A DNA stretch of 64,000 nt, taken from assembly GCA_958299035.1 (NCBI GenBank), contig CATQJL010000001.1:17653433-17717432 (forward strand), given 5' to 3'. Below are positions 51,559-64,000 of this stretch, in pieces (position 1 is the first letter of the stretch; every line of letters starts with the position of its first letter). Source of the DNA: Cylicocyclus nassatus. Its lineage: Eukaryota; Nematoda; Chromadorea; Rhabditida; Strongylidae. The notes under the pieces are model-generated. The model saw only the letters and a program-made list of their open reading frames with translations. It was not told where the DNA came from and made no database searches. Both the position numbers and the translations under genes were made by a program.

Positions 51559-51828
51559 TTATGATTCATTCGTTGCCAAGATATCTATGGGCTTCGAACT
51601 CCCTAGACCGCATTTACATACCATACACAAAGGCGCTGAAGGATCTCCCGATAATGTGGTTGAGCTGGAGTTCAGAGTATGATTTTCCGGCCATGAATGA
51701 AACACTTGGGCTGTCGCTTGGGCACTGGCTTTGCTAGGGCTTCCCATGTCCACAAAAGAAGTCCACGTATCGTCCATTCCACGAGCTGCTATATACACTC
51801 TTCCACGTCTCTGACCTGCGGCACGCAT
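51559..51828 (-). CDS. Unassigned exon candidate
   Basis: Open minus-strand frame RGRVYIAARGMDDTWTSFVD onward to a stop at 51,559. It has a possible acceptor (cgccgcag-like) near 51,815 and a possible donor atg|gtatgt inside. It lies 500 bp upstream of presenilin. No family is recognised and it may be chance. Confidence 0.22.
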   Translation of the reverse strand: MRAAGQRRGRVYIAARGMDDTWTSFVDMGSPSKASAQATAQVFHSWPENHTLNSSSTTLSGDPSAPLCMVCKCGLGSSKPIDILATNES

Positions 51829-51911
51829 GGCAACATGTTAGCAAGAACATGTTGCTTGTAGCCTTGAGGTCAACATGTTGTTGGATGTTGCCAACATGTC
51901 AGCCAAGCGTG

Positions 51912-52302
51912 TCACAAATCAGGGACCCGTCATACTTCGCCGAAAAAAAGCCTAAAAGCGCCCAAAAAAGCTCAAAAAAGTCCGAAAAAGCCCAAAAAAG
52001 TCCGAAAAAGCTCAAAAAAGCCCGAACAAGCCGGAAAGCGCCAGAAAGAGCCGAAACGTAGAAACGAACTTTTGATAGAATTCCGACATTATTTTGTCGT
52101 GCAGACGACAGAAGATGACAAAAAGACTCAATTGCGAAATTAACATACATGTCTTAACGCCAAAACGTGCGAGAAGTGTTCCGGCTCTTTCTGGCGCTTT
52201 TGGGCTTTTTGGGGCTTTTTTGGGCTTTTTCGGGCTTTTTTGGGCTTTTTCGGGCTTCTTTGGGCTTTTTTCGGCGAAGTATGACGGGTCCCTGAGAGAC
52301 GC
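51912..52302. repeat. Foldback with AAAAAAGCCC tandem arms
   Basis: gggacccgtcatacttcgccgaa pairs with ttcggcgaagtatgacgggtccc. Each arm inside is about ten units of ~11 bp close to aaaaaagcccg. Flanked by CAACATG clusters at 51,830-51,905 and 52,378-52,520. Confidence 0.8.
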
Positions 52303-52544
52303 AGAGCAGAGTAGCACTAATTGAGTGCTTTGTGATTTGCTACAACTGTTCTGCGTCTCTGTTTTGGTGCGTACTTGAACATGTGGCAACATGCAACAAC
52401 GTGTCAGCAACATGCAACATCGTGTCAGCAGCATGCAACAGCATGTTAGCAACATGCACAACATGTTGGCCGTGGGCTAAAGTCAGTACCTTGTTGCGAA
52501 CACGTTGTTGCATGGCGTGCGCCTCATCACTGACAAATTTCTTT

Positions 52545-52715
52545 GACACACTACTCTTACTCCCTTTGATCCGCTTATCCACTTCGTTATTGCTCAAATC
52601 GGTGAACTGACCAATAGCGAAGCGGGTGTCAAATTGATCCACTTTGTCTACTTCAGTGATTTGCCCAATAGCGATGTGGATAAAGTGGATCAAGCGGGTC
52701 AAGATGGCATGTGCC
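52545..52715. repeat. GATCCACTT palindromic repeat, copy 2
   Basis: gatccgcttatccacttcg and inverse words around ccaatagcga, like 13,005-13,197. Confidence 0.65.
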
Positions 52716-53013
52716 TTTGCGAAGCGGGTGCAGCATTCGAGCATCCTTCACATCATAGCTCTTAGCTGCACATGCTCGTTCATATGAGGACTGTCTTTGT
52801 TTGAGGCTGCCTTTATCATCACTCGAACCAAAGCATTTCACTCACAAACGCCCATACATCAAACTTTTCATGAGTAGTCTTCTTATATCTTTGCTGTGTT
52901 TCATATTTTAATTCTTCGCATTCAGTTTTCAATCCACTCTGAGCTAAACTTGCTCTACTTGCAGGTCATTGGCGATCACTGATACTTTACTAAAACCGCC
53001 AGACACTTTCCAA

Positions 53014-56000
53014 ATGTCGGACAACGAACCGCAGTCCCAGCCGGTATGTTTTCGCGGTCTTAGAAGGGAACAAAGAATTTTGTCTGGAATTTCTTTTTCT
53101 CTCGAAGTCGAGGAACATTGACTTTTGCTCCACTTAGGCGCTGCCCAGCACTTTCTTGAAATGTTTCAAACACACTGAGGGTTGATGTATCTTTCACCAT
53201 TCTTGAAGAATATCTTAAGCATAGTTGTGAAGTTTTGGTCATTTATGAAGTGATAAGAAAGCGTTTTTTGTTACTTTTGATGAGAAAAACGTCTTGCGTC
53301 AAGGATGAAAATGACCTTTTGCTAGACTGGATTCTGGCAGAATAGCGATTAGAATGTAGTGTTATGCTTACAATGTCTATGTAGACCTTTCAGAAGATTA
53401 GGAATCTACTAGTTCTGTCGTAAGAACTAAAAGAGTTCAACTTTGACATTAGTGCACATCTTTGCATTCATTGCGTTATTTAGGACTCAACGTCCGAGCC
53501 TTCACCCCACAGCTCTCATATGAAGACGATAACACCAGCTCCTGTGCCAAAAAGTAAAGTTGTATTACGTTTTGTTGTCTTATGATTATTTCATATCTTT
53601 GCAGCGTACATTCGCATGCCAAAGAGAGGAATTCCGCCAAATCCTATGCCTGAGAACTATGTCCGTGTAAGTATATTGTCAGCACATTTTTTTGTATAAC
53701 ACTCTGCCTTACAAATTTCTTTTTTTTGCAGCTGGACCAGATCACTGATGAGCTATATGATATGTTTTGTAAGGAAGTCATCGATGAGGTTGAGCAAGAA
53801 TGCGGTCCTCAAGAACGAAAATTGTTAGACAACATGTGTTCTTCAGGAGATTTTGGGGTATGTTTCCTCATATTCCGCGTCATCCTTTCTATGCTTGCGC
53901 TACTCCTAGGCAGCTGTGGACTTTTATGATGAGATACTGGGGGAGCTGCCGGTTGTGATGGTTCACATGAGAACGTCCAAAGTGTTTTTGTCACCATCAC
54001 TGAGGTTCTCCACAACCAGGGCCTTCATATCTCATGAAAAGTGTTTATTTATAGGGAGAAGTGCATTGAGAAAGTTATTGCCGTGAAGAAAACTGAGTCA
54101 AGTCCCATCTGTGCCGCTCTCGCACATATTCAACAGCTTTTTGTCGGATTCCCGCCAGAGATTCGGGTGTGTACTTTTCTACATTTTTCCCCTTGCTCCT
54201 TCTTCTTCAATTGGGGCCTTTTCTAAACAGAAAAGATTAGTTTGAAGAATTGAAACAAGATTTGTGATCAGTGTACTTTTTCCTGTCAGTCAAGTCTTTC
54301 CCATTTTCCATTTTTGTACCTTCAGCTACGCCACTTGTTAGTTGCCGAGCTGGAAAGACAGGAGCCTGGTACTTTATCCGAGGATGACAAGCGACTGATG
54401 GCACTTCCTCCCTCAGCTCGCTTCACTGCAAGACCGGTAAGCATAATAAAACCAGCCCTTACTTTATTACGGATGACTCCGCAAAGTTAGTCTTTTCGCG
54501 ATGACATGATTCGCAAGATTGCGTGTTGCAAGAGAATTTATTTTCGTTCAGTACTCGTCGGTTTAGGGATTACTTCTTCGCCGTTGCAATGCTCTTCCAA
54601 GTCCAGGTGCAGTTGCGCGAAGGACGTCTAATAGGTTGTGTCATTGATGAATTATTTATATGTTTTTGTTACTTGATTCTGGCTACCTCATTTACAATAG
54701 CTATGAAGTATCTGGCGAGCAGAAAATTTTTGGGGGTTCATTTCTTATTCTTATGCTCGAGTAATTCTGTGGTTTGCAGAATAGCCAAGATCAAAGAGAA
54801 TGCTGATTCCAAAGCTGACATCGTCACTAACTCTACAAATACACAATCTCCTGCGCCTGCAGGCAAATTGCCCCCCAAAGTGAAACGTGAGTTTCTTCCC
54901 CTTTAACTATTCACGTTTGAGCGGGGAATGTATCATCTCTCTCTCTCTGTTAAAAACAACTTTCTGCAGCTTTGCTTATCAACCTATTGGTTCCACTTGA
55001 AGACCGAATCTATGATAAAATCGCCGATGTTCTTGCTGAGAGAATCACGCTAGAAAGCGTAAGATTGATCTTATAAGTAGGCAGCGTTTAGAACAACCAA
55101 AGTTTTCAGGTTGAGGATGAATCTTTACGGGTTGCCATTGAAAATATACGAGATAGCGGAGAGATTATGGTGGAGGAGTGGTTAGAAGAACAATTCTTCT
55201 GTCCACCTGGATTGCGTTTACGCGCTAATGATGACATCGGAAGGATTTATCTTAGGAAAAGCGAAGTGTCAGAGGTGGCATTTCAGTTTCCTATGATTAA
55301 CACATTCATCATCCTTCTTGTTAGGTATGGCGGATGTGTTACGCTACACTAAGTGAGCGACCTCAATGTGAAATTTTGAACGCCGTTGATGCACAGTACG
55401 TCGGGATAGCAACTAAAGCAAACGTAAAGTTTTTTTCCCATACATAGAAGTTCATTTGTTCTAATTAATTTGAATCATTTAGCTGAAAGAAGTTTCAAAA
55501 TATGACTTACTGAAAGGAGCTCGAGTAGTGTTTCCAACACCGCCAAGATCCATCGGGAGAAAACCCATGCAATACGTGCAGGTATGCTCTTTTCTTATTT
55601 CCATAGTGTTTTCTTTTGATTCGGTTCACATTGAATAGTGTGCTTGCAATATGCAGAAAGAGCAATAACAGTAAATCACTACGCACTCCAATGCCATAGT
55701 ATCAGTGTTTTTTCAAGTATACGCTTTTTTCTAGAGCTCTTGTCGGACTAGGCTGGTAAGGTATCGCATTAGATTGAATTTGGTAAATAATTTCTATCAC
55801 ATAGCTTCGATAACCCGTTTACTAGTCGAGAGAAAATTTCAGAAGTGCTATATATGTGTAATCCTTTTTATTTTTTGTCCCACCTCCATTCTTGTAAGGT
55901 TCTTGAGATAGAAAACTCACGATTCTAGATTGACATCCTGCTTATGGAGGAAACTGTTTATGGTGAACGATCTTACAGTCAAGCGCTGTTCTTAACGGAT

Positions 56001-59000
56001 CTGTACTCTGGCTACTGCTTTGCTAGAGCACTGACTGACTGTCCTGATCTGGCTATAATTGTACGGCACGTTATGGACATCTTTGGATCTTTTGGACCAC
56101 CTGGTATATCCTTTTTTCCTTCTGCAATGACACTTTTGTGATTTTTTGGTTTATTCCAGAGGCATACCGAACTTATTCACTCGATTACACCCAAGTCATT
56201 GCCGATGTCATGAGTGATATTGAACGCCTATTCAAAATCTCCATCAAAAACATGGGTGTTGGGGTAAGATTTGTCTTTTGTTGGATCATTTTGATTTTTG
56301 TTATCATCTATTCTTTTTTAGGGAAACCTCACCCGTGACCTTGTTAATGCACTGTACAAACGAGCAGCAACGGAGCTACAGGCTACGAATCGTTGGGTTG
56401 AAGCGCTGCCATTCGCTGTTATCGAACAAAATCAACGTCCATCAAAGTTTTTTGACCCGACACGGACTCCATTTGAGGTCATTTTTATTTGAAACCATCG
56501 TTTTGATGTTACTGGAATTGTATCATAAGTGTATTCAAGTTCAATCGGGAAGAAGTTTTCTACTAACTCGAGAGTTCACAGTGTCATCACCTTTTCTACT
56601 TCTCACTCCCTCATATGTCCATCCCTCTTATGAAACAATATTCAGATAATGTTTGGGCGGCACGCTTGGAGAGATGAAGGTTGTCCGCCATGGGTCAATC
56701 CTCCAGCGGGTAAGTCCACTCTTCTCGGTGCCCTTCTTCACTGTTTGAGAGATGTTTTGCAAATTTTTATGGCATCGTGTAGCCCGCTTTTTGCTAGTCG
56801 TATGTTTTTGATCTACTCGTATCTACTCTTGCCCTCTCAGATGATGACGGCAGTGAGCAGTTGCGTAAATCAGGGAAGAAAATCAAGAGACATTTTGCGG
56901 TAAGACTAGCAGAAGAGCTCAAGTGCTTCTAGAAAATGCTATACTCAAACGGTATCCTAGGAAGAAGGAGAGGAGTTTGAAACAACGCAGTTGGATACTG
57001 TGAGGGATCTGAAAATGTATGCGAATTCGCTAGTTGAGAGCAGGAAAAGGGTGAGTAGGCATTTGATGTATTTTTTGCTACCTTCATATGTTTCAGCTTT
57101 TTTTTGTTGTTGTTTTTTCACTTTTTTCTTTCTTTGGTAGTATAGCAGTCTTTGTTTGTTATATGTTATACAAAAATTTGAGAATCGAACTTAATTTGGC
57201 ATCAGTTTTGAGTCACCTTTCAGATCAAGAATACAGCGGCGCCTGTTTACGTCCCGGTGTTCAGTGATGAAGGTAAACTGATGAATCCAGGAACCGGTTA
57301 CATGTTCCAAATCTTCGATCGGGTCTATGTAAGTGTTTGTACATTTCTTTTTCTTTTATCAGGATCTCTAATAGTTTAGGTACGTAATCCACACTTTCAA
57401 TATGACTGTAGGTCATCAAAACAACGTCCACATATCGCTCGATATTATCGAGGCATCATCGTTGATATAGATGAAGACTTAGTTGATTCCATGTATAAGG
57501 TCTGAGCTACTTCTGGGTCAAGAACTCTGCCAACTGAGAATCAGAGATTTTGTAGATACTGTACTGGGAGGATGACCCACACGATATCGATGCTATGAGC
57601 TCTTCCCAGTGGCCAGCTGCTGATGACAGTGAGTTCTTGCGAGATGCTGATTTACTTACGAGTGATCTCTTTCAGCTTACGATTGTACTTCCTCATGGTT
57701 TGGCCCATGGGATGTCACTGCATCAACAGCACATCTAGCGAAGTTACGTACCGTACCAGGTAGGCTTTGAACGAATTCTGCTTGTGTTATAAGCTCTGCG
57801 CTTATTTCAGTGGAGTATTCCGCAGAAACTATTGCGTGCAAGCGGCGAACAATTGATGCGCGTTGCCGATGTGATAGTCCTGGTTGTGTAGGCTTTGCTA
57901 ACTCACGATGTCCAAGAAACTTCTCTGCCGAATGTTGCATGAAGGTTGTTGTGAGCGTGATATTTTCGTCTTCTGCATCTTATCTTTTTTTTCAGAATTC
58001 ATACGATTGCTGCTATCACAGGAGAGGCGAAAGACATTTTGAGGTGAGTTCTTTTCTCTGATAATCCTTTTCCATAATTTCATTCTTGCAATATTTTTTG
58101 ATTTAATTCTATTGAGACTTTGCAATGGAGTTTGCAGGCATTTTTTAACGTCAATGTCTGTTTATTATTGCGGGAGTTAAAAAGCTTTGTTTAGCTGAAG
58201 CAAGGAGCTTTGTGTAAACTGGAGTTACATTTTTCCTATAGTTTGGGTGGCTACCGTATCCTCGCAAAGTGAAGCGGAATGCTTGAAATGATGTTGTAAT
58301 TGAAGCCTGAACGCTTTCTTTTTGCATTGCGCAGGCGAGGAGCGATGATGCCATTCTTGCTTATAAAGAATGCTGACGCTCGTACGATTCGTGACACTTT
58401 ACTGTCGAATAAGTAATTCTAGCTTGATCATCGTCGCACTCCGGACGCCCGGTTTAATGTGTATTCGCATCAGCGGACGCGAGCACCCAACACCTCCGCG
58501 CCAGCTTTTCATGTCAAGGTGGAAAATCTTGCATCGAGGTAATCCCATATTGAAATTGTTTATAGATTGCAATCGTCCAATTTTAGCTCTGAATCATCGC
58601 CATACGAATATGAAATGGATTCGCAAAAAAGGTCAGTTGATCTTTTGTTATTTATTTTGCGGTACTTTTCCGTTATCCGATCCATTTTTCGAAGAAGGAT
58701 TTTGCTTCTTCCCTTGCACCATATCTGGCTTTACAGGAGGGAATGTCAAACTTTCTGCCACTTGTCAAAAAATTTTAGTATGTCATTTACATGTTTAATA
58801 CATTTAACCCAGAGTTTGATTTGCTCTACCTTGCGACGTAAGTTCAATCTGTTTTTTAGTCTTAGTGGCCCCATTTTCGATTGAACAGTGTCAAACATGA
58901 ACAATGTTATCGTAATAACGTCATTTTGTTATTGATGAACAGATTGAACTTTCCCATAATAGAGAAATGGGCTAGGTTCTTATCATCTAAGTGACGAAAC

Positions 59001-61734
59001 AAGCAGTAGCGAGGGACTTGAAGCCATCATTTATAGTCTCGTCTGGCTAAAGTTGCAAGGGAAAAGTTTGAAGAGAAGAGCAATGCTAAAACATAGCTAA
59101 AAACGATCAAGATGTTATAGTATAAGTTCTAGATTGTTTTCCTTATATAGAAAACAATTAAACAGGTTTTAGGTTATCACAAATGCTCTTTTACCTCACC
59201 GGAAATGATTTCGAAAAGAAAACATGTCAAAATGGACCAAAACCTGTCAATATTTTCCCGACACGTGGCAGGAAGGCAGTTTTCATGGAATCAACTAGAA
59301 AACGTAGTTTATGAGAGCTTTGAAAGAATGGGTCCGCATAACGGAAAAGTACCTATTTTGCTCAAGGTATTCAAATAGAATTGATTCAGTAGCGCGCGAT
59401 CCTCACTAAGCTCTTCACAGGCGCAACCGGAGAAGCGGTACACCTTTAGGTTTGTTAGTGATGGCTTCTGTCTTCGCAGTCATTGTGAGAGTTTGGTTTT
59501 TTGCAGAGATGGAATTCTCGTAGAAGTTTCCGATCTGGATTTGGAAGCACCACCACGAAAGGGTGCACCACCGGTGATCAGAAAAAGGCGAATAACTGAT
59601 TCGCATGAGGTACGGTGACACTTATTGCGGGATCTTGATTTTTCTATGGTTATACTATACTAGATGGCAAACCCGGCTCCGCCCGGGGCCAAACTTTGCA
59701 CACATACACTTCGGGGCAGGGAGCGTGTCATAGTCCACTTTTCGTTATCGATCGATGTCGATTTCACCGATTTTTTGCAAATTTTGAGCTACGGGGCTGG
59801 GATTTTGCACAGGGGGGTAATCGAACATGCTGATCACCCACACGGGGGTGATCAGCATGCTCGATTACCCCCCTGTGCCAACTCCCAGCCCCGTAGCTCA
59901 AAATTTGCAAAAAATCGGTGAAATCGACATCGATCGATAACGAAAAGTGGACTATGACACGCTCCCTGTCCCGAAGTATATGTGTGCCAAGTTTGGTCCC
60001 GATCGGTTCAGAAATAAAAATTTCTATTCCGCACATACGTACAGACAGACAGACAGACATACAGACAGACAGACACACATTCAGCTTTATATATAAGATG
60101 GACGCATTGCGTCTTCTTCTTATCATTTATTCATAGGTTGTGGTGCCATCCTCTCGATCGCGGGATTCTTGGTCTGCCGAGAGAGATGCCGAGTCTACAA
60201 CTTCGCAAGAGACGCATCATGTTCATTTTGCTGATCCCGATCCAGAATCTGCCACCCCTAGTCCGACACCTTCTGCATGCTATGAAGTGGAGATCAGCCC
60301 TGGCGATTCATCACAAACAGTGTCTCACGAAGTGGTCTCATCAGTCTCTCAAGACACTCCTCGACCCAGGAGGGTCTCAGCCCCGCGTCTGCGAGATGAT
60401 GATGTGGATCATGGCGGTGTGGACTGGGATGTACCAGAGATCTCCCTTCGACCAAGAGTTGTACCACGTCGTGATCATCCATACGAGAGAGCAACTCCTA
60501 TCTATAGACCTGTGAGCCCAACTGCGAAATTTCTTGCGCTAAACTCAATGGCTCAGCGATTGGAGAAGTCCGCAGAAAAAAGGTACTCGGCTCGTGCGGC
60601 TGGAAAGAATGAGAATGGTAAGTTTGGAGTGGTAAAAGATTTTTTCATGCACAAACACTTTATCGTGAAGTTTGTCACTGCAAGAGCAGAATTCGTCAAC
60701 AATTTTTTTCTATGAAATGTTTATTTAGTGCTTTTCCTACTTTATCACTTTTCGTCCTCAGGTACAAAAGCTGGTTACAAATTGGTGCCAACTTCCAGAG
60801 AAGCTACTCACGTGCACCCCTTCGACGCAGAAATGATGGCTGTGAGCTGGTTTTATTTATGTTAGAATTGACTTGCACATTCCATTGATTGCATTGCATC
60901 ACTACAATATGATGTCTGTTCCTATCGCATGTTGAGCAAACTGGTGGGGCTGTGGCTTACCTACTGTAACGCTTAAGCGTATGCGTTGATGTATTAATGC
61001 AATAACTCGCGCACTAAAAACTTCTAAAAATTTAAGGCCCACGCCATACTTGATTTTCTTGATCCTCTTGATCAACTTGATCCACTTCGCTATTGGTCAA
61101 ACTATTAAACTGCGATGAAGGGAAGCGGATGTCCACTTGATCCGCTTGACCCACTCACTTCGCTCTTGGTCATTTCACTAATTTGACCAACAGCGAAGTG
61201 AAGGGAGTCAAGGGGATCAAGTATGCCGTGTTCCTAAGACGTACTTGTGTTGTTTCACAACGACATTTTGAATCATTACACAGACAATAGGTTGCATCTC
61301 ACGCAGACCATGAGGCTCATGCTTTTTCACCCTCAAAAATTAGTCTGACCGCTGCTTGAGCTATGATAAGTTACCACGACCATGACTCAATCAAGGTATG
61401 ATCCAGAAACAAATGCATACGTTACGTTCCGAATTTTGTTCCTACGTATTAGTCTTGACTTTTTAGGAAGGTAAAAATGTCACTATGATGGATGATGTCG
61501 AACAAGATCCCATTGAACCAGGTATAGCTATTATTACCCCACTTATCTGCAAGTCATAATTTGATTACAGCAACTCAAACTCCGGTTGTTACTTCCACCA
61601 GCGTTCCTCGTCGCATTTATGTAGTGGTAAGATTGAACTTTTTTCATGTTTTTTTTTTATCAAACAAGGATTTTTTTTAGAAGGCTACAGTCCCTGAACC
61701 TTCCCAAACCACGTCAGAAAGCAGCTCCAAGTGA
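53014..61734 (+). CDS. Large gene with a degenerate retroelement-type integrase core
   Basis: About 36 exons, ~1,220 aa; phases agree for exons 1-25 (53,014-58,043) and from 59,166 to 61,734. The part between is uncertain. Exons 13-17 (55,483-56,709) read PPRSIGRKPMQYVQIDILLM, FLTDLYSGYCFARALTD, FGSFGPPEAYRTYSLDYTQV and PSKFFDPTRTPFEIMFGRHA, which follow a Ty3/retrovirus or Ginger integrase: D1 in QIDIL, the TDLYSGYCFAR strand, a likely D2 in SLDY, and TPFEIMFGR. The expected Glu region reads GNLTRDLVNALYKRA, without it, and the H2C2 finger cysteines are absent. Exons 24-25 form a Cys-rich block (CRCDSPGCVG...CPRNFSAECC). The C-terminus is Ser/Pro-rich. The many introns and absence of LTRs argue for a host gene. 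AATAAA at 61,855. Function unknown; DNA or chromatin binding is a guess. Confidence 0.78.
55483..56709 (+). other. Integrase-like core of the large gene
   Basis: Exons 55483-55581, 55929-56103, 56160-56263, 56322-56477 and 56646-56709. The order D1 strand, TD-Y-GY strand, GPP turn, D2-like position and TPFE-MFGR helix matches the RNase H-like integrase fold. Loss of the third acidic residue suggests no strand-transfer activity. Confidence 0.7.
58044..58422 (+). other. Alternative end of the large gene or long intron
   Basis: The acceptor at 58,335 (gcattgcgcag) opens ARSDDAILAYKEC followed by a stop at 58,372-58,374, in phase with exon 25. The alternative is direct splicing from 58,043 to 58,423 (LDHRRTPDARFN...), which also keeps phase. 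The two could give a short ~806-aa and a long protein. Confidence 0.45.
59661..60100. mobile_element. Intronic foldback with (ACAG)n tail
   Basis: 59,710-59,842 and 59,845-59,960 are inverted (cgttatcgatcgatgtcgat pairs with atcgacatcgatcgataacg). It ends in an ACAGACAGACAG run and tttatatataagatgg. It lies in intron 59,610-60,136 of the large gene. Confidence 0.75.
61030..61232. repeat. GATCCACTT palindromic repeat, copy 3
   Basis: Starts catacttgattttcttgatcc and ends ggggatcaagtatgccgtg, with inverted inner words. It lies in intron 60,842-61,466 of the large gene. Confidence 0.65.
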
Positions 61735-63227
61735 AACATTAGAGCATGTACCTAATGGTGAGGGAGTTTACTAAGAGCTGTCAGTAGCGATAGAAGTCAT
61801 GCATTATGTTGTACTTCACTGTGCTATGTAACAAAGCTTATGTTGCCGAAGCGTAATAAAGTAGTTAGAGCACTGCTGTTGATGTAAACTAAATAAACGC
61901 TGCTGGTACGCGCATTATTTATACTTGATAGTTTATCATCTGTCATGGTTTCTTGGACGAAAATCGGAATGTAATATCGTGTCAGAGCCGAACTTTTGTG
62001 TATTATGTAATGTCACAATTGTGCTAATCGTGCCATTCCATCTATTTCCTGCTTCTTTGCGGTAGTGTTCAGTGAGACACCGAAAGCAAATATTAAAGAG
62101 ATTTCCCCGATAGCGGAACTTTTACTCATTGGTAATGCTTGAAGGCATGTCTTTGTCCACATCTTATTCAATTTTTTGCGGCTTATAAGTCAGTAAGTGT
62201 GCGTACAACCAATGTTGGAGCTAGCCGTACTTTATTTGTTCCTAGTAGTCCGGTGGCCTTCAGGTGTAAGGAATTTCGTCTTTGGGGCAAAAAAAAAAAA
62301 CATCGCCAAGCACGGTTTGTGAATGTCGTGAAAGTTTCCGAAGTAAAAAATTGGAACTTCATATTTTCGCCTTGACCGCTCTATTGCAAAGCGAGGCTAA
62401 TGCAAGATTCGATCTCACATTCAAAGCGAGGGGAGAAGAATCCTTAGGTTGTCCGAGTGCGAGTACAGGGCTTATCAAAAGCAGTGTCGGGTGCACGGCA
62501 TGTGTGCTCCCACGCGCCCGCCTCGCCTGGATTTTGCACCTCTTTCGCAAACATGCTCTCTGATCACTTCCCCACCGCGAGCGTGGCAAAGGCGGAGCCT
62601 CAATCGATTGGAAATGATTAGAAAGCATGTTCGCGGAGAAGGTGCAGAGTCTCGCGCAGGAGATGCTGGTGCACCCGACACTGCAAGTGATAAGCCCTGT
62701 ACGTTGCTGCGCGGGAAATGGACAGCGCAGTTGACAAATTGTGAAAAGTCGACTGCGCCTACATACCTTGATGTTTCAAACATTCCAAAATACTAAAAGA
62801 TTCTGCTGGATTTATTGCCTGAATTCAAGCGGAAATCTGCTTTTTTCAAACCATAATTTCCGCGGAAATGCTATTGTTTGCAGCTGCCATGCTCTGCTGG
62901 TATTCTGCGCGCTAGATAAACTTGTGAATGGAGCATGATTACTACGCGTACACTGTGAATCCACTTTTTCTTCATTTTGTAGCCATGTCTAACATATATG
63001 GTGCATTCTCCAGAATTTCTCCCATATGAGCCAGCAATGTGGCTGTTTTTCAATTAGTTTAACATATCAACTTCGAACAAGCGCCTTAAATCTGCTGGAA
63101 CTAAGTGTGAAAAAGATCGAAGCACGTTGATGTTCCATATGGGAACAATTCTGTGGGATGCATGATATCTAACCGTAGATTTGTTGCCAGCTAGGTCTTA
63201 TGAAGCCGAATTTAGTCCTCATCTGAT
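61735..63227. other. Intergenic with one foldback
   Basis: Besides the foldback at 62,455-62,700 nothing is recognised. A possible 5' acceptor (ttgttgccag) occurs near 63,190, before the next ATG. Confidence 0.45.
62455..62700. repeat. Foldback element
   Basis: tacagggcttatcaaaagca and gtgtcgggtgcac pair with gtgcacccgacactgcaagtgataagccctgta. Loop region near 62,580. Confidence 0.7.
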
Positions 63228-63909
63228 ATGAGCATCGATGATCCTACGATATGCACTTACGTCATACCTGACGAACTTGCCAAATACTACACTAAGGAAG
63301 ACCGTGACCAACTTCGACTGGATATTCCTATCCCATTACCCGAATATTCGGATGTTGATGAGTATCTGGCAGTGTTCGGTTCTAGAGGACTCTTCGACTA
63401 TGTAAATGAAGTGGGTGGGTTAAAACATTTTTAGAACAGAGAAGTTGCCCAATGTCATAACTTCCTACAATCCCTTATCGTAATTTGTCTATGACACATC
63501 CACCTCACGTGTTTGCGAAAGCTTGCCTAGTAGGTCCAATTCGAGCATGTAGATACATGATAAAATTCAAAGTGAGTGTACAGTTTTTCTAAGAGTTTGC
63601 TTTCAGAACTGCGAAAGGATATGCGCCGTTTCATATATGATGAAACTGTGAGAATCCAAGATGAACGGGAAGATGCTCTGATTCTGAAAGCTCTAGAGAC
63701 CGGCTTCGAATTGCCTGATATAGATCCAGATCCACATGTGAGATCTTTTCCGTTTTCCTTTTCGCTTTTCTTTTTGATTTCAATTTGACTTGCAGCCGGT
63801 TTTGGATCAAGCCGAGGTATTTGCCAACAAGTTCTCTCATATCATGCGTAACTCCCCTTCAGATGAATTGGCAGAACTAATGCGACGGCAGATTGCTATG
63901 ATGAATGAG
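63228..63909 (+). CDS. 5' part of an unknown gene, runs off the window
   Basis: Exons 63228-63414 (donor g|gtgggt), 63607-63737 and 63796-63909 join in phase: MSIDDPTICTYVIPDELAKY, ELRKDMRRFIYDETVRIQDE and VLDQAEVFANKFSHIMRN, ending MMNE before gtatgg. The 144 visible residues are acidic and largely helical, without a signal peptide or known domain. Same strand as the integrase-like gene, 1.5 kb downstream. Confidence 0.6.
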
Positions 63910-64000
63910 GTATGGTATTCGAGACCTAGACAACTTTTTTGATCACTTAGAGCTTTTCGTCAATACCTACCAACTTTGTTACTCGTTACTACCACAAAAG

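Noticed and set aside
51930..52060. KKPKSAQKSSKKSEKAQKSP-like basic protein
   Set aside because: Translation of an 11-bp AAAAAAGCCC tandem in a foldback arm.
60138..60515. 125-aa plus-strand frame
   Set aside because: Out of phase with the Ser/Pro-rich exon of the large gene (60,137-60,617), which has matching splice sites on both sides.

Overview
The window looks like nuclear DNA of a rhabditid (clade V) nematode, probably a strongylid or hookworm-like worm. The evidence is 42-52 bp introns with tttcag-type acceptors, a presenilin that reads like SEL-12, a decayed CGH-1/DDX6 helicase, secreted trypsin-inhibitor-like (TIL) proteins, and very many foldback repeats. The species call is inference. 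Gene models below were built by hand from reading frame, splice sites and intron phase.

Layout. 1-2.5 kb: end of a hAT element, a TTAA foldback and weak exon candidates. 2,526-9,606: a complete 7.08-kb hAT transposon with perfect 8-bp target duplications (GTTGAGAC). It encodes an apparently intact 1,362-aa protein on the minus strand. About 400 residues starting with a signal peptide precede the zinc finger and DDE transposase. 9.7-11.8 kb: a Tc1-like foldback with ~1.04-kb arms. 12-15.9 kb: foldbacks and orphan exon candidates. 15,985-16,824: the first of three related secreted Cys-rich/TIL genes. 18,120-20,209: a non-autonomous hAT derivative (target duplication CATGAAAG) that keeps only a broken copy of the signal-peptide domain. 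21-23 kb: GCCGGCAGGT and GCAACATGTTGC repeat fields.

23.5-24.8 kb: a cgh-1-like pseudogene (minus). 25.3-26.8 kb: a small membrane protein and a six-exon DNA-binding-like gene (both minus). 27-35 kb: foldbacks, a CR1-like LINE 3' end and a mariner-type element. 35,487-40,077 and 44,870-46,559: the second and third Cys-rich/TIL genes. Each has phase-1 exons coding Ser-Gly repeats and a TATA box about 35 bp before the ATG. 47,001-51,053: a full 12-exon presenilin (minus), with a TTAA foldback in intron 1. 53,014-61,734: a gene of about 36 exons with a retroelement-type integrase core that seems to have lost its catalytic Glu, so probably domesticated. 63,228-end: the 5' end of another unknown gene.

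The most unusual points are the hAT transposase joined to a secreted-type N-terminal domain, and the family of Ser-Gly-repeat TIL proteins built by exon duplication.
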